Positions 25,661-42,526 of a DNA stretch of 64,000 bases are shown here, one piece after another; position 1 is the stretch's first letter, and each line of letters starts with the position of its first letter. The notes under the pieces were generated by a model, which was not told where the DNA came from, did no database searches, and saw only the letters and a list, made by a program, of their open reading frames with translations. The position numbers and the translations under genes were made by a program. This DNA is from Rhodobacter calidifons. Its GTDB lineage: Bacteria; Pseudomonadota; Alphaproteobacteria; Rhodobacterales; Rhodobacteraceae. The stretch spans positions 405,758-469,757 of the forward strand of contig NZ_JAANHS010000002.1 of NCBI RefSeq assembly GCF_011174775.1, read 5' to 3'.

Positions 25661-26187
25661 CGCCAGAGACAATTCCGGAACATCTGCTCACAAATGCGGA
25701 CGAAAGCGAGATCGCCCAGCTTCTGGCCCGCTGTTTTGCCACCGATTTCGGTGGCCGCAGCTTCTTTCAGACCCGCCACACCTGTCGGCATGTCCTGCGC
25801 CACGACCAGAGGATCATCGCGCATCTCGCCCTTCAACTGCGCGCCGTCCGCCTGGGTGAGGCGCTTGTGACCATTGCCGGGATCGCCGATGTGGCGACGG
25901 ATCCCGACCACCGCGGCAGGGGTCATGCGACGCGGCTTCTGCAAGCCGCTCTGGCCGCCGCGCGCCGGTCTCCGGCCCGCCACGTGCTGTTGTTCGGGAC
26001 CGCGAAGCTTTACGCAGCGGCGGGGTTCCGGCTGGTCGAGAATCCGCTGACCTACCTTGACATGACCGGCGCCCGGACCGGACAGCTGCACCGCGACAGG
26101 CCGGTGGAGCACCTGCAATGTCTTGATCTCGGTCCGGAAACATGGGACGGAACCGGGCCGCTCGACCTGCTCGGCGGGCTGTTCTGA
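25657..26187 (+). CDS. GNAT family N-acetyltransferase
   Basis: A 176-residue protein with the GNAT core: ALVTIAGIADVATDPDHRGR leading to GRGHATRLLQAAL, the acetyl-CoA pyrophosphate-binding R/Q-x-x-G-x-G/A motif, and FGTAKLYAAAGFRLVEN near the C-terminus. The acceptor is unknown. It overlaps recF by 4 bases and precedes the LysE exporter by 9 bases, so it is co-transcribed with them; no functional link to replication is evident. Confidence 0.85.
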   Translation: MTPETIPEHLLTNADESEIAQLLARCFATDFGGRSFFQTRHTCRHVLRHDQRIIAHLALQLRAVRLGEALVTIAGIADVATDPDHRGRGHATRLLQAALAAARRSPARHVLLFGTAKLYAAAGFRLVENPLTYLDMTGARTGQLHRDRPVEHLQCLDLGPETWDGTGPLDLLGGLF

Positions 26188-26196
26188 GGCTTTCGC

Positions 26197-26817
26197 ATGA
26201 CCGTCACCTTCTGGCAGCTCTGGCTTTACGCGCTTGGTATGGCGGCGCTCTGGGCGGTCCCCGGTCCGGTCTGGGTGGCGCTGACGGCCCGGTCCCTTGC
26301 CTTCGGGATGCGGGGCGCCTGGCCGCTGGCTGTCGGGGTCGCGCTGGGAGACCTGATCTGGCCGCTGGCCGCCATCTTCGGGCTCAGCTGGGTTCTGTCC
26401 CTCTACGGCGACTTCCTGTCGGCGCTGCGCTGGGTGGCGGCGGCGGTGTTTCTGGCGATGGGGGTGCTGCTGATCCGCAAGCCGGCGGGCAGCATCGACG
26501 CCGACAGCCGGCTGACGCGCCCCGGTGCCTGGGCCGGCTTTGCGGTGGGCGTTGCGGCCGTGATCGGCAACCCGAAGGCGATCCTGTTCTACATGGGCGT
26601 GCTGCCCGGCTTCTTCGATCTGTCGCGCATCACGGCACTGGATATTGCCGCAATCCTGGCCATCTCGGCGCTGATCCCCATGCTGGGGAACCTGGCCCTG
26701 GCCTGGTTCCTGGACCGGGCGCGCAGGCTTCTGTCAAGCCCCGAAGCGATGCGGCGGCTGAACATCGTCTCGGGTTGCCTGCTGGTGGCGGTCGGGCTGA
26801 TCATCCCCTTCACCTGA
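26197..26817 (+). CDS. LysE family translocator
   Basis: A 206-residue membrane protein with six hydrophobic segments. The N-terminal LWAVPGPVWVALTARSLAFG matches the G-P-x-x family signature, and GNPKAILFYMGVLPGFFD is the conserved mid-protein motif of the LysE/RhtB superfamily. Family members export amino acids or related compounds; the substrate here is unknown. It lies between the GNAT gene and gyrB. Confidence 0.9.
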   Translation: MTVTFWQLWLYALGMAALWAVPGPVWVALTARSLAFGMRGAWPLAVGVALGDLIWPLAAIFGLSWVLSLYGDFLSALRWVAAAVFLAMGVLLIRKPAGSIDADSRLTRPGAWAGFAVGVAAVIGNPKAILFYMGVLPGFFDLSRITALDIAAILAISALIPMLGNLALAWFLDRARRLLSSPEAMRRLNIVSGCLLVAVGLIIPFT

Positions 26818-26840
26818 CCCCTAAATCTGGTGGCCAAGGG

Positions 26841-31366
<4,526 letters not shown>

Positions 31367-31370
<4 letters not shown>

Positions 31371-32353
31371 TGAAGCGTCCCGTATTGCGCCGCCAGCTTG
31401 TTCACCAGCCGATAGGCCCGCACCAGCCGCATCGGCGGGATGTCCGGCTGGATGAAGTGCCCGCCGTTGAAGATGAACCCGCCGCCCGGCGCATAGATGC
31501 CGAAGCGTTCCGTGATGTATTCGTCCAGCTCGTCGCCATCATATTTCAATAGCCCGTCGATCAGTTCCAGAGAGCCGTAGATGACAATCTTGTCGCCCCA
31601 TTTCGCCTTCACCTCGCGCGGGTCGATCCCGGCGCTCTCCTGCACGGGATGCCAGGAGGTATAGCCCATCTCGATGATGTCATCGACCACCTGAAGGATA
31701 TAGCCGTCGGAATGCAGGTTGACCGGCAACCCTCTGGACCTTGCGTATTGCACCACCCGCATCGCATAGGGCTTGATAAGCGCCCGCCAGGACTTCGGCG
31801 AAAACAGCATCGTCCCGTTCGAGCCCCAGTCGTCGGAAAGCGTCATCATGTCCACCCCCGCCTCGATCATCTGATCGACCTGGAGGCACATCCAGTCGGC
31901 ATAGCGGTCGAAGAAATTCGCCATCTGCTGCGGATTACCGCCGAGGTTCATCCAGCAATTCTCGATGCCAAGAAAGCTCGACGTCCCCTCCACCATCCCC
32001 CAGCAATGCGCCAGCACGCAGCGCTTGCCCTTGTGGTCACGAATCGCGGTGGCAATGTTCGTGCCGCCGAAATCATGGTTCCAGTCGGTGAAATTCAGCC
32101 ATTTGGGGTGCTTCGGGTCCTCCAGCGGCACATCGGCCAGCTCGTGGATGTCGAACTTGCGGCCGTACTGGTTCGGGAAGGGCATCAACCCGACGAACAC
32201 GTCGATCCCGAACTCTTCGATGAACTTCTCGCGCGGGCCGTAATCAGCCTCCAGCCGTTCCAGGAACTGCTTCTGATAAAGCCAGCAGTCGATCGGCGTC
32301 CGGTCCACCGGCTGCCGATTGACCGTCGCCATCACCCGTTCACGACCGTTCAT
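31367..32353 (-). CDS. Uroporphyrinogen decarboxylase (URO-D) superfamily protein in the rhamnose operon
   Basis: A 328-residue URO-D-fold barrel starting MNGRERVMATVNRQPVDRTP, with SDDWGSNGTMLFSP mid-protein and VNLHSDGYILQVVDDIIE near residue 215. It is not HemE. Methyltransferase members (MtaA type) bind Zn through H-x-C and a later Cys, whereas this protein has H-x-D (LHSDG) and a His in FNGGHFIQPDIP. Such variants occur in sugar-catabolic clusters without known activity. It overlaps both neighbours by 4 bases (ATGA). Demethylation or decarboxylation of a modified rhamnose is a guess. Confidence 0.85.
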
Positions 32354-33405
32354 TCGTATACCTCCAGAAGCAGCATCCGCCGCCAGTCCTCCAGTCCCAC
32401 TCCCGCGACGAATTCGGAATGGAACCCCTCCCAATGCACCTGCGCCCACTGCGGAACGATGCCGCGGATCTCGGCAGGGCACTTGCGGATCAGTTCGGCA
32501 TAGGCCGATTCCAGCAGCCGATAGCCCGATGTTGCCGAGACCTTGTAACGCGGATGCGGCGCGATCAGACCGTCCTCGACCATGGCCTGATCCAGGATGT
32601 CCGACATCTGATGCAACAGCTCCAGCTTCCGCTCCCAGGGAGTCGAAAGCCTTGGCGCTTCCTCGACAATCGCCGCCAGACGCGCGCCCATCCTGCGCAG
32701 GCGGTGGAACATCACGGTCAGCCACTTGTCATAGGGATAGTAGGTCCGGTCCAGCAGGAACGCCATCTGTACTCCCCAGCGCAAGCTGCGGGCAAAGGTG
32801 GTGTTCGCGTAAAGCTCATTGTCGCGCAGCAAGGCCCGCTTCAGCGCATAGACCCCCATGCCGCTGAAATACCGGCACCAATGCGCAAGCCGCCGCAGCC
32901 GGACTTCCTCGGGGTAGTAGCCATTCAGCGCCTCCCGAACCGCCGAGAACCGACCGGAGGCGTCATGCCAGACCTCACCGGCGACGATGTGCATCACGTC
33001 CTCTTCCGGGATCGCCAACCATTGTGAATGACTGTTCGGTGGAGCATCCAGACCGATTGTCGATCTCAGGTGATGCTCCAACGATCCCAGAGCGACACCT
33101 TTTGTTCGCGTGTATCCCTCGCGCAGCTCGCGTCCCCGCCAGGCATGGGGCAGGCCCTCGGCCAAGGCATCCTCGATAAGCGCCCCGCGCGCGGCCATCA
33201 CCCTTTCGGGCAGCAGCACGTTCACCCGCAGCCCGTAATGGTGGTCGGTGGAGTATTCGTCATCCAGCCCCAGCACTTCCGACCCATAGCCGAAGACCCC
33301 CGCCGCCATTTGCGCCGTCTCGACTGGAAAGCGCGAGGCCAGGAAGGGATGCACCACCTCATCCCAGAAGGCGTGGCTTTCGTCGATGATCGAGCGCTGT
33401 GTCAT
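32350..33405 (-). CDS. DUF4037 domain protein (nucleotidyltransferase-like fold)
   Basis: A 351-residue protein. The N-terminal segment GYGSEVLGLDDEYSTDHHYG resembles the G-S-x-D-x-D metal-binding loop of the nucleotidyltransferase fold, and the pattern fits DUF4037. The middle is helical with WCRYFSGMGVYALKRALL. DUF4037 proteins have no established reaction. Its place between rhaI and the URO-D gene, with a 4-base overlap to the latter, ties it to rhamnoside or modified-sugar metabolism, possibly by nucleotidyl transfer to a substrate. Confidence 0.8.
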   Translation of the reverse strand: MTQRSIIDESHAFWDEVVHPFLASRFPVETAQMAAGVFGYGSEVLGLDDEYSTDHHYGLRVNVLLPERVMAARGALIEDALAEGLPHAWRGRELREGYTRTKGVALGSLEHHLRSTIGLDAPPNSHSQWLAIPEEDVMHIVAGEVWHDASGRFSAVREALNGYYPEEVRLRRLAHWCRYFSGMGVYALKRALLRDNELYANTTFARSLRWGVQMAFLLDRTYYPYDKWLTVMFHRLRRMGARLAAIVEEAPRLSTPWERKLELLHQMSDILDQAMVEDGLIAPHPRYKVSATSGYRLLESAYAELIRKCPAEIRGIVPQWAQVHWEGFHSEFVAGVGLEDWRRMLLLEVYE

Positions 33406-33429
33406 CCCCCCGGCCTCCCCTCTGGCACG

Positions 33430-34716
33430 TCAGACGATACCGCCACCGGCCCCCTTCACCTCCGGCCGCTCTTGCGCAACCCGGTCGCGGTAGCCCGAGG
33501 CGCGATAGGCCGCGATCGGATCATAGGCCCCGCCCTGCCGCATCCGCGCTTCGGCCAGGATCGGCGAGACGTCGGTCAGGAACCCGGCCTTCAGCGTTCG
33601 ATGCGCGGCCATCACGTCGTTTGCCTCTTGCGCCTCGCTCAGCGCCTTGCGGTCCACCAGCGACGCCTGCATATGGGCCCGCGCGATTTCCACCGCCGAT
33701 GCCATCAGGCTTTCGATCGGATCGGTCACGTTATGGCTCTGGTCGATCATGTAGGCAGGATCGAACCCTTTGGCCCCGCGCTGCTCCGCCTCGTCCAGCT
33801 CGTTGACCACCAGGAACAGCCGGAACGGGTCCACCGAGCCCGAGTCCAGATCGTCATCGCCATATTTCGAGTCGTTGAAATGGAACCCGGCAAGCCGCCC
33901 GACATGCACCAGTCGCGCCACGATCTGCTCGATGTTCACGTTCGGCGCGTGATGGCCGAGGTCCACCAGACATTGCGCTTGCGGCCCCAGATGTTGTGCC
34001 GCCATCAGCGACGCCCCCCAGTCGCTGATGACTGTGGAATAGAAGGCCGGTTCATACATCTTGTGTTCGATGAACAGGCCCATGTTCGGCGGCAGGGCGG
34101 CATAGACCTCTTCCATCGCCTTCAGGTAATTCTCGAACATGCCGGAAAGGCTCTGCTGCCCCGCAAAGTTCGTGCCGTCGCCGATCCAGACCGTCAACGC
34201 CGGGGACCCGAAGGCCTTGCCGATCTCGATGCATTCGATGTTGTGCGCCACTGCCTGCGCACGGATATCCGAACGGGCGTTCGCCAACGATCTATAGCGG
34301 TAGGACAGCGCCTGATCCGCCTGGTCCTGGAAGGTGTTGGAGTTCACCGCATCGAACCCGAGCCCATCCTGCGCCGCTTCCTGGCGCAACGCGTTGTAGT
34401 CGCTGACCTTGTCCCAGGGGATATGCGGTGAGACCGTCCGCGTCCCCCGCGTCAGCTGCTGGATCACCCCGCAATCGGCCAGCTTGTCGTGGATGTTCCG
34501 CGGCTCCCCTTTCCCCGGAAATCGTGCGAACCGGGTCCCTCCGGTCCCCACGCCCCAGGTCGGCACCGCAACTGACCAGGCCATCGCCCGCTTCACCAGA
34601 GCCTCGATGTCCACGCCCCGGCGTTCCAGCTTCCGCCCCAGCGCGCCGAACTCATCCTCATGCGCCGCCCGCGCTGTCTCGTTCAGGCTGCCAATCAGAT
34701 CCTCGGAAATCAGCAT
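33430..34716 (-). CDS. rhaI: L-rhamnose isomerase RhaI
   Basis: A 428-residue xylose-isomerase-like barrel. VPTWGVGTGGTRFARFPGKG near the N-terminus and GLFIEHKMYEPAFYSTVISD, LVDLGHHAPNVNIEQIVARL and GFHFNDSKYGDDDLDSG are the metal-binding segments of the RhaI type found in rhizobia and Pseudomonas, distinct from E. coli RhaA. It converts L-rhamnose to L-rhamnulose. The ATG at 34716 follows GGGGG; a GTG 6 bases upstream is an alternative. Nine bases separate it from rhaD. Confidence 0.92.
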   Translation of the reverse strand: MLISEDLIGSLNETARAAHEDEFGALGRKLERRGVDIEALVKRAMAWSVAVPTWGVGTGGTRFARFPGKGEPRNIHDKLADCGVIQQLTRGTRTVSPHIPWDKVSDYNALRQEAAQDGLGFDAVNSNTFQDQADQALSYRYRSLANARSDIRAQAVAHNIECIEIGKAFGSPALTVWIGDGTNFAGQQSLSGMFENYLKAMEEVYAALPPNMGLFIEHKMYEPAFYSTVISDWGASLMAAQHLGPQAQCLVDLGHHAPNVNIEQIVARLVHVGRLAGFHFNDSKYGDDDLDSGSVDPFRLFLVVNELDEAEQRGAKGFDPAYMIDQSHNVTDPIESLMASAVEIARAHMQASLVDRKALSEAQEANDVMAAHRTLKAGFLTDVSPILAEARMRQGGAYDPIAAYRASGYRDRVAQERPEVKGAGGGIV

Positions 34717-34725
34717 CCCCACCCC

Positions 34726-36795
<2,070 letters not shown>

Positions 36796-36828
36796 CGGTC
36801 CGGACTTTGGCTGGAAAGGGTTGCCCGA

Positions 36829-36867
36829 AGGATAGGGACGAAACGCTCACAGTCAATCACGAAACGC
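36829..36867 (-). promoter_or_regulatory. rhaD promoter with two direct repeats, candidate RhaR operator
   Basis: On the minus strand TTGACT (36856-36851), a 16-base spacer and TATCCT (36834-36829) form a sigma-70 type promoter 34 bases before rhaD. The nonamer ACGAAACGC occurs at 36838-36846 and again at 36859-36867, 21 bases apart (two helix turns). One copy lies in the spacer and the other just upstream of the -35 box, a layout expected for a DeoR-family repressor. Confidence 0.55.
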
Positions 36868-36953
36868 CATTCTGCGCCGCAAAGTCTCTTCCGCATTGCA
36901 GCATTGCGATTGTTTGTTGACGGATATGAGCGAGTCTGACAGCCTTCCCCACC

Positions 36954-37754
36954 ATGATGCATGAACGCGAAAGATGGCAGCTGATCCTGACCCGCCTGCG
37001 GGACCGTGGCATTGTCCGCGTCGCCGATCTGGTGGGCGTGACCGGAGCCTCGGTCGCCACCCTGCGCCGCGACCTTGCGAAACTGGAGGACTCCGGCCAG
37101 CTGCGCCGCGTCCACGGCGGGGCGGAATCCGTGGCCTCTGGCCAGACGCCGCTGACCGCGCCCAGCTTTGACGCAAGCCAGACCCTGAACGCCGAAATGA
37201 AGCGCGCTGTCGCCCAGGGCGCCGCCAACCTCTGCCAGGACGGCGATTCGATCATCCTGAACGCGGGTTCCACCACCTGGTTCATGGCGCAACGCCTGCG
37301 TCAGCACCGGATGCAGGTCCTCACCAATTCCTTCCCCATCGCGCAGGAACTGATCGCCCATTCGGCGAACCGCGTCGTCCTGCCGGGGGGTGAGCTTTAC
37401 CGTGAGGCCGGGATCATCCTGTCCCCCTTCGACGAGGACGCGATCCAGCATTTCGCGGCCTCGAAGATGTTCATGTCCTGCTATTCGATCACGCCCTTGG
37501 GCATCATCGAAAGCGACCCGCTGGTGGCCCGGGCCGAGGCGAAGCTTCTGTCCCGCACCGAAAGACTGATTGTCGTCGCCGACTCGACCAAGTTCGAGGC
37601 GCGCGGCAACATGGTGGTCTGCCCCCTGACCCGTGTCTCAACGCTGGTCACCGACACGGGCGCGCCGCCGCACATGCTGGATCACCTGCGACAGCTGGGC
37701 GTCGAGGTGATCCTGATCGACCCCAAGGAAGCGAAGGTCCTGACTGCGGCTTGA
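36954..37754 (+). CDS. rhaR: DeoR family transcriptional regulator RhaR
   Basis: A 266-residue repressor. The N-terminal winged helix reads [20 protein letters not shown] with [17 protein letters not shown], the DeoR signature. The C-terminal sugar-phosphate sensor has [19 protein letters not shown] and [14 protein letters not shown]. In rhizobia RhaR controls both divergent rha transcripts. It is first in the rightward transporter operon and divergent from rhaD. Two adjacent ATGs (36954, 36957) are both possible starts. Confidence 0.9.
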   Translation: MMHERERWQLILTRLRDRGIVRVADLVGVTGASVATLRRDLAKLEDSGQLRRVHGGAESVASGQTPLTAPSFDASQTLNAEMKRAVAQGAANLCQDGDSIILNAGSTTWFMAQRLRQHRMQVLTNSFPIAQELIAHSANRVVLPGGELYREAGIILSPFDEDAIQHFAASKMFMSCYSITPLGIIESDPLVARAEAKLLSRTERLIVVADSTKFEARGNMVVCPLTRVSTLVTDTGAPPHMLDHLRQLGVEVILIDPKEAKVLTAA

Positions 37755-37794
37755 GGAGGGCGCGGCAGGAACAACAAACGGGAGGAGACTGGAA

Positions 37795-38838
37795 ATGAAG
37801 ATGGAACTCACGGGCCTTGCCTTTGCTGCGGGCCTTGCGACCCTGATGGGCTCGACCGCCATGGCCGAACCCGTCACCGCCACCCCCGGCCAGGAAGTCA
37901 ACGCGGTCCTCTTGCCGAAATTCCTCGGCATCCTGCCGTTCGACCAGGCCAACCGCGGCGCTCAGGAAGCCGCCAAGGAGCTTGGCTAGACGGGCAAGCT
38001 GGAATTCATCGGCCCGACGCCCGAGAATTCGGCCGCCGGACAGATCGAAATGCTGACCACCGCCACCACCCAGAAGCAGCATGTCGTGATGCTGTCGAAC
38101 AATGCCGGCGACCAGATCGCCCCTGCCGCCGAGGCAGCCCAGGCCGCGGGCACCAGGGTCGTGACCTGGGACAGCCCGATCCCCTCGGGCGAGGGGGAGT
38201 CGTTCTTCGTGGCCCAGGTCGATTTCGGCTCGATCGGCACCGTCATGGCCGACATGGCCTACGACCTTGCCGGAGGCGCGGGCGAATTTGCGGTCCTCTC
38301 GGCCAGCCCTGACGCGGCGAACCAGAACGCCTGGATCGACATGATGAAAGAGGCGCTGAAGGGCGACAAGTACAAGGACCTGAAGCTGGTCGATGTCGTC
38401 TACGGCAACGACCAGTCGGAAGAGTCCTACAACAAGGCGCTTGGCCTCGTGGACAAATACCCCGACCTCAAGGTGATCATGGCCCCGACCACTGTCGGCA
38501 TCGTCGCCGCCGCGAAGGCCATGCAGGACGAAGGCCTGTGCGAGAAGGTCAAGGTCTCGGGACTCGGTCTGCCCGCCGAAATGGTCAGCTACACGATGAA
38601 CGGCTGCGCCCCCCAGTTCGCGCTGTGGAGCTTCGTGGACCTCGGTTACCTGACCTACCAGGCGTCCTACGCCCTGGCGACGGGTGCCATCAAGGGCGAG
38701 GTCGGTGAGGAATTCACCGCCGGCCGCATGGGCAGCTTCAAGATCGAGGAAGACCCGGGCCGTCCGGGCGCCAAGCGCGTGCTGATGGGGCCGTTCACGG
38801 TCTACACCAAGGACAACGTCGAGGCCGCCGCCAACTAA
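37795..38838 (+). pseudogene. rhaS: Rhamnose ABC transporter substrate-binding protein RhaS, interrupted by an in-frame TAG
   Basis: The 348-codon frame starts with a signal peptide ([22 protein letters not shown]) after a strong GGAGGAG site. Codon 65 (37987-37989) is TAG, in [23 protein letters not shown], where homologues usually have an aromatic residue (TAC to TAG by one base). The frame then continues intact to TAA at 38838 with the periplasmic sugar-binding fold ([40 protein letters not shown]). No frameshift or deletion is seen, so this is either a very recent mutation or a base-call error. If real, rhamnose uptake would be lost unless readthrough occurs. Confidence 0.88.
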
Positions 38839-38854
38839 GTCAGCCTTTGCTCCC

Positions 38855-38881
38855 AAGGGGGTCGCCTTGCGCGGCCCCCTT
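38855..38881 (+). terminator. Hairpin between rhaS and rhaT, probable attenuator
   Basis: AAGGGGGTCGC (38855-38865) pairs with GCGGCCCCCTT (38871-38881) over 11 bp with one G-T pair and a 5-base loop. No U-run follows. Such hairpins commonly lie after ABC binding-protein genes, lowering downstream expression and stabilising the upstream mRNA. Confidence 0.6.
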
Positions 38882-38905
38882 CCCCTTCTGATATCGGAAA
38901 TCCCC

Positions 38906-40414
38906 ATGACCCAGCCGGTCCTGGAACTCAAAGGCCTGTCCAAATCCTTCGCCGCCACCCAGGCGCTCAAGGACATGTCGCTTGCCGTCATGCCCGGCGA
39001 GGTCCACGCCATCGTCGGCGAAAACGGCGCGGGGAAATCCACCCTCATCAAGATCATGACCGGCGTCCACCAGCCCGACACCGGCACCATCACCGTCGAC
39101 GGCCAGCCCGTCACCCTGCGCTCGACCCAGGCCGCGCAGGACGCAGGCATCGCCGCGATCTATCAGGAGCCGATGGTCTTTCCCGACCTCAACGTCGCCG
39201 AGAACATCTTCATCTCGAACCGCGCCAAGGGCCGGATCATGCGCTGGTCCGAGATCTACGCCGAAGCCGAGGCCCTGATCGCCCCCTTGGGCGTCAAACT
39301 CGACGTCAGCCGCGCCGCCTCCGGCCTTACGCTCGCCGAACAGCAGACGGTGGAAATCGCCCGCGCACTGTCGCTGAAGGTCAAAGTCCTCATCATGGAC
39401 GAACCCACCGCGAGCCTTTCCGCCCATGAAGTCGCCCGCCTGCTCGACATCGCCCGCGCGCTGAAGGCGCAGGGCGTCGCCGTCATCTACATCTCCCACC
39501 GCCTGGACGAGATCTTCCGCATTGCCGACCGCGTCACCGTGATCCGCGACGGCCAGCACATCTCCACCAAACCCATCGCCGAGGTCACCGAAGACGGCCT
39601 CGTCAAGGACATGGTCGGCCGTGCCCTGGAAAGCTTCGCCGTCAAGAACGCCGCCACCCCCCACGGCGAGACCCTCCTCTCCGTGAACAACCTCACCTGC
39701 ACCGGGATCTTCCAGGGCATCACCTTCGACCTCCACAAGGGCGAAGTCCTCTGCCTCGCCGGTCTGGTCGGAGCCCGCCGCACCGATGTCGCCCTCTCCC
39801 TCTTCGGCATCGCCCAGGCGACCGACGGCACCATCACGCTGGCAGGCCAACAGGTCCGCATCACCACCCCGCAGCAGGCGATGGACCTCGGGATCGCCTA
39901 TGTCTCCGAAGACCGCCGCAAGCTCGGTCTCGCCATGCCGCTGCCGATCTTCGCCAACATCTCGCTGGCAAGCCTGAAAAAACTTCTCAAACCCCTCGGC
40001 CTCATCGACCGCACGGCCGAGGCCGCAATGGCCGAAACCTATCGCGCTGGCCTCGCGATCAAGACCCCCGACATCCGTCTCGAAGTCGGCAAACTCTCCG
40101 GCGGCAACCAGCAGAAGGTCATGCTGGCAAAGTGGTTGGAGACGAAACCAAGGGTCCTGATCTTCGACGAACCCACCCGCGGCATCGACGTCGGTGCCAA
40201 GGCCGAGGTCCACGCCATCATCCGCCAGCTTGCCGCCGAAGGCGTCGCCATCCTCGTCATCTCCTCCGACCTGCCCGAGGTCCTGGCGCTGGCCGACCGC
40301 ATCCTCGTCATGCGTGAGGGCCGCCAGTCCGGCATCCTGCCCATCGAAGAGGCCACCCAGGAACGCGTCATCGCGCTTGCCGCAGGCCAGACCACCGAAA
40401 GACCCGCCGCATGA
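38906..40414 (+). CDS. rhaT: Rhamnose ABC transporter ATP-binding protein RhaT
   Basis: A 502-residue double ATPase of the sugar ABC (RbsA-like) type. The first domain has Walker [10 protein letters not shown], signature [15 protein letters not shown] and Walker [11 protein letters not shown]. The second has the usual degenerate Walker A region ([10 protein letters not shown]), signature [15 protein letters not shown] and [15 protein letters not shown]. It energises import through RhaP/RhaQ. Codons ending in C (CTC, GTC, ATC) are frequent here compared with dnaN or recF. Confidence 0.93.
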   Translation: MTQPVLELKGLSKSFAATQALKDMSLAVMPGEVHAIVGENGAGKSTLIKIMTGVHQPDTGTITVDGQPVTLRSTQAAQDAGIAAIYQEPMVFPDLNVAENIFISNRAKGRIMRWSEIYAEAEALIAPLGVKLDVSRAASGLTLAEQQTVEIARALSLKVKVLIMDEPTASLSAHEVARLLDIARALKAQGVAVIYISHRLDEIFRIADRVTVIRDGQHISTKPIAEVTEDGLVKDMVGRALESFAVKNAATPHGETLLSVNNLTCTGIFQGITFDLHKGEVLCLAGLVGARRTDVALSLFGIAQATDGTITLAGQQVRITTPQQAMDLGIAYVSEDRRKLGLAMPLPIFANISLASLKKLLKPLGLIDRTAEAAMAETYRAGLAIKTPDIRLEVGKLSGGNQQKVMLAKWLETKPRVLIFDEPTRGIDVGAKAEVHAIIRQLAAEGVAILVISSDLPEVLALADRILVMREGRQSGILPIEEATQERVIALAAGQTTERPAA

Positions 40415-40482
40415 CCGCGCGCCAACCTCTCATCCTTTCATCTGTCCCCAAATATCCCCGCCGGAGGCACCCCGAGCCGGTT

Positions 40483-40502
40483 GCGCGGCCCTTGTGCCGC
40501 GC
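40483..40502 (+). other. Hairpin in the rhaT-rhaP spacer
   Basis: GCGCGGC (40483-40489) and GCCGCGC (40496-40502) form a perfect 7-bp stem with a 6-base loop. The 154-base spacer also holds AAATATCCCCGCCGGAGGC (40450-40468), a motif I recall as a dispersed intergenic sequence in Rhodobacterales. An mRNA processing or stability role is possible. Confidence 0.4.
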
Positions 40503-40568
40503 AGAGGCGAGACAAAAGGCTTGCGCGTCAGCGCTCAATTCGAAAACCGCCCGAGCCGGGGGCCGCAG

Positions 40569-41573
40569 ATGACCCTCCTGACCCGCGCCTCGCCGCAGAC
40601 CCTGCGCCTTCTGGCCCTCGGCCTCGCCCTTCTGGCGACGATCCTCTTCTTCGCCACCCAGATCGAAGGCTACCTCTCCCCCCGCATGTTCAACCGCATC
40701 TCGAGTTCCACCGCCGTCGTGCTGCCGGTCGCGGTCGGCCAGGCCATCGTCATCATGACCCGCAACATTGACCTCTCAGCAGGTTCGATGCTCGGCGTGG
40801 TGGCCTACATGGCCGGGCAAATCCTGAGCGCAAACCCCGACCTCCACCCCATCCTCGCCGTCCTCTTCTGCATGGCCCTCGGCGCGGGCCTCGGGGCGAT
40901 CAACGGCCTCATCATCGCCTTCGGCCGGGTACCCTCGATCATCGTCACCCTCGGCACCCTCGCCTTGTTCCGCAGTTTCCTCGTCGAATGGTCCGACGCC
41001 AAGACCATCACCACCGCGATCCTGCCGCAATGGCTCGTCGACCTGCCGTCGGCAAACGCCGTCTCGATTGGTGGGCTCGACATCCGCGTCACCGTCGTCC
41101 TGGCCCTCGCAGCCGTCCTCGTCACCGGCCTTGCCCTCACCTTCTACCGCCCCGCCCGCCGCTTCTACGCCGTGGGCTCCAACCCCGACGCGGCCGTCAT
41201 GGCGGGGATCAATGCGCCCCGAGTCGTCCTGACCGCCTTCATCCTGTCCGGGGCCTTCGCCGGTCTCTCCGGCTTCCTGTTCCTCGCCAAGTTCGGCAAC
41301 ATCACCGTGGTCGCGGGCCTCGGCTACGAGTTGAAATCCATTGCCGCCGTCGTCGTGGGCGGTGTCTCGATCATGGGTGGCTCCGGCTCCATGATCGGCG
41401 TCCTGATGGGCGCGCTTCTGGTCGACACCATCGACAACTCGCTCACCCGCTGGGCCGTCGTCTCCGAATTCTGGCGCGACGCGTTGCTCGGAGGCCTCAT
41501 CATGGCCGCGGTCACGGTGGACACGCTCGCCAGCCGCCAACTGGCGCGCCTGCGCAAGGGGGGAACGCAGTGA
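40569..41573 (+). CDS. rhaP: Rhamnose ABC transporter permease RhaP
   Basis: A 334-residue membrane protein of the RbsC-type family with about ten helices. Recognisable are [20 protein letters not shown] and [20 protein letters not shown] with [15 protein letters not shown], the motif region contacting the ATPase. The stop overlaps the rhaQ GTG by 4 bases (GTGA), giving coupled synthesis of the two permeases. Confidence 0.92.
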   Translation: MTLLTRASPQTLRLLALGLALLATILFFATQIEGYLSPRMFNRISSSTAVVLPVAVGQAIVIMTRNIDLSAGSMLGVVAYMAGQILSANPDLHPILAVLFCMALGAGLGAINGLIIAFGRVPSIIVTLGTLALFRSFLVEWSDAKTITTAILPQWLVDLPSANAVSIGGLDIRVTVVLALAAVLVTGLALTFYRPARRFYAVGSNPDAAVMAGINAPRVVLTAFILSGAFAGLSGFLFLAKFGNITVVAGLGYELKSIAAVVVGGVSIMGGSGSMIGVLMGALLVDTIDNSLTRWAVVSEFWRDALLGGLIMAAVTVDTLASRQLARLRKGGTQ

Positions 41574-42526
41574 CCCGCTTCCTGACCCCCTGGGAAACCG
41601 GCCTCCTCGCCGTCTTCCTTGCCACCCTCGCGCTCAACGCCAGCTTCGCGCCGGAATTCCTGACGGTGCAGAACCAGATCAACCTGTTCCAGCTGCATGT
41701 CGAAAAGATCATCGTCGCCCTGGTGATGACAATCGTCATCATCAACGCCGAGATCGACCTCTCCGTCGCCTCGATCATGGGCCTCTCCGCCGCGCTGTTC
41801 GGCGATCTCGTGAACGCAGGTACGCCGGGCGGCCTCGCCATCCTGATCTGCCTCGGCGCCGGGCTGCTGGCGGGCCTCGTCAACGCCATCCTCGTCGCCC
41901 GCGTCGGCATCCCCTCCCTTGTCGTCACGCTTGCCATGCTGATCGGCTTCCGTGGCCTCGCCCGGGTCCTCGTCACTGACAACTCGCTCGGCAATTTCCC
42001 CGCCTGGTTCACCGATCTCGGCCAGAAGGGCCTGATCGGCCCGATCCCGCTGTCGCTCCTTCTGTTCTTCCTTCTTCTGATCCTCCTCGGCATGACGCTC
42101 CACCGCTCCTCTTTCGGGCGTCAGGTCATCGTCATCGTCACCAACGCCGAGGTCGCCCGCTTCTCCGGCTTGAACGTCGCGCGGGTGAAGACCGTGCTCT
42201 TCCTCCTCTCCGCGCTGATCTCTGCCGTCGCGGGCCTCCTCTACGACGCGCGACTGGGTTCCGTCCGCGGCGACACCGCGCTGGGGTTCGAGCTGGACAT
42301 CATCACCATGGTCCTTCTGGGCGGCGTGAGCATCTTCGGCGGCAAGGGCAGCATGGTGGGGGTGCTGCTCTCCATCCTCATCATCCTGAACCTGAGAAAC
42401 GGCATGGGCCTGATGAACATCACCGGCCACATGCAGACCGGGGTGATCGGCCTTCTGCTGATCGGCTCGGTCCTTCTGCCGAACCTCCTGAACGACTTCC
42501 GCGCCCGGAAGAGAAAGGATGCCTGA
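41570..42526 (+). CDS. rhaQ: Rhamnose ABC transporter permease RhaQ
   Basis: A 318-residue RbsC-type permease with about ten helices. [20 protein letters not shown] and [20 protein letters not shown] with [15 protein letters not shown] are the family segments. Starts at GTG 41570, overlapping rhaP, and its stop overlaps the rhaM ATG by one base. Pairs with RhaP to form the membrane channel. Confidence 0.92.
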   Translation: MTRFLTPWETGLLAVFLATLALNASFAPEFLTVQNQINLFQLHVEKIIVALVMTIVIINAEIDLSVASIMGLSAALFGDLVNAGTPGGLAILICLGAGLLAGLVNAILVARVGIPSLVVTLAMLIGFRGLARVLVTDNSLGNFPAWFTDLGQKGLIGPIPLSLLLFFLLLILLGMTLHRSSFGRQVIVIVTNAEVARFSGLNVARVKTVLFLLSALISAVAGLLYDARLGSVRGDTALGFELDIITMVLLGGVSIFGGKGSMVGVLLSILIILNLRNGMGLMNITGHMQTGVIGLLLIGSVLLPNLLNDFRARKRKDA

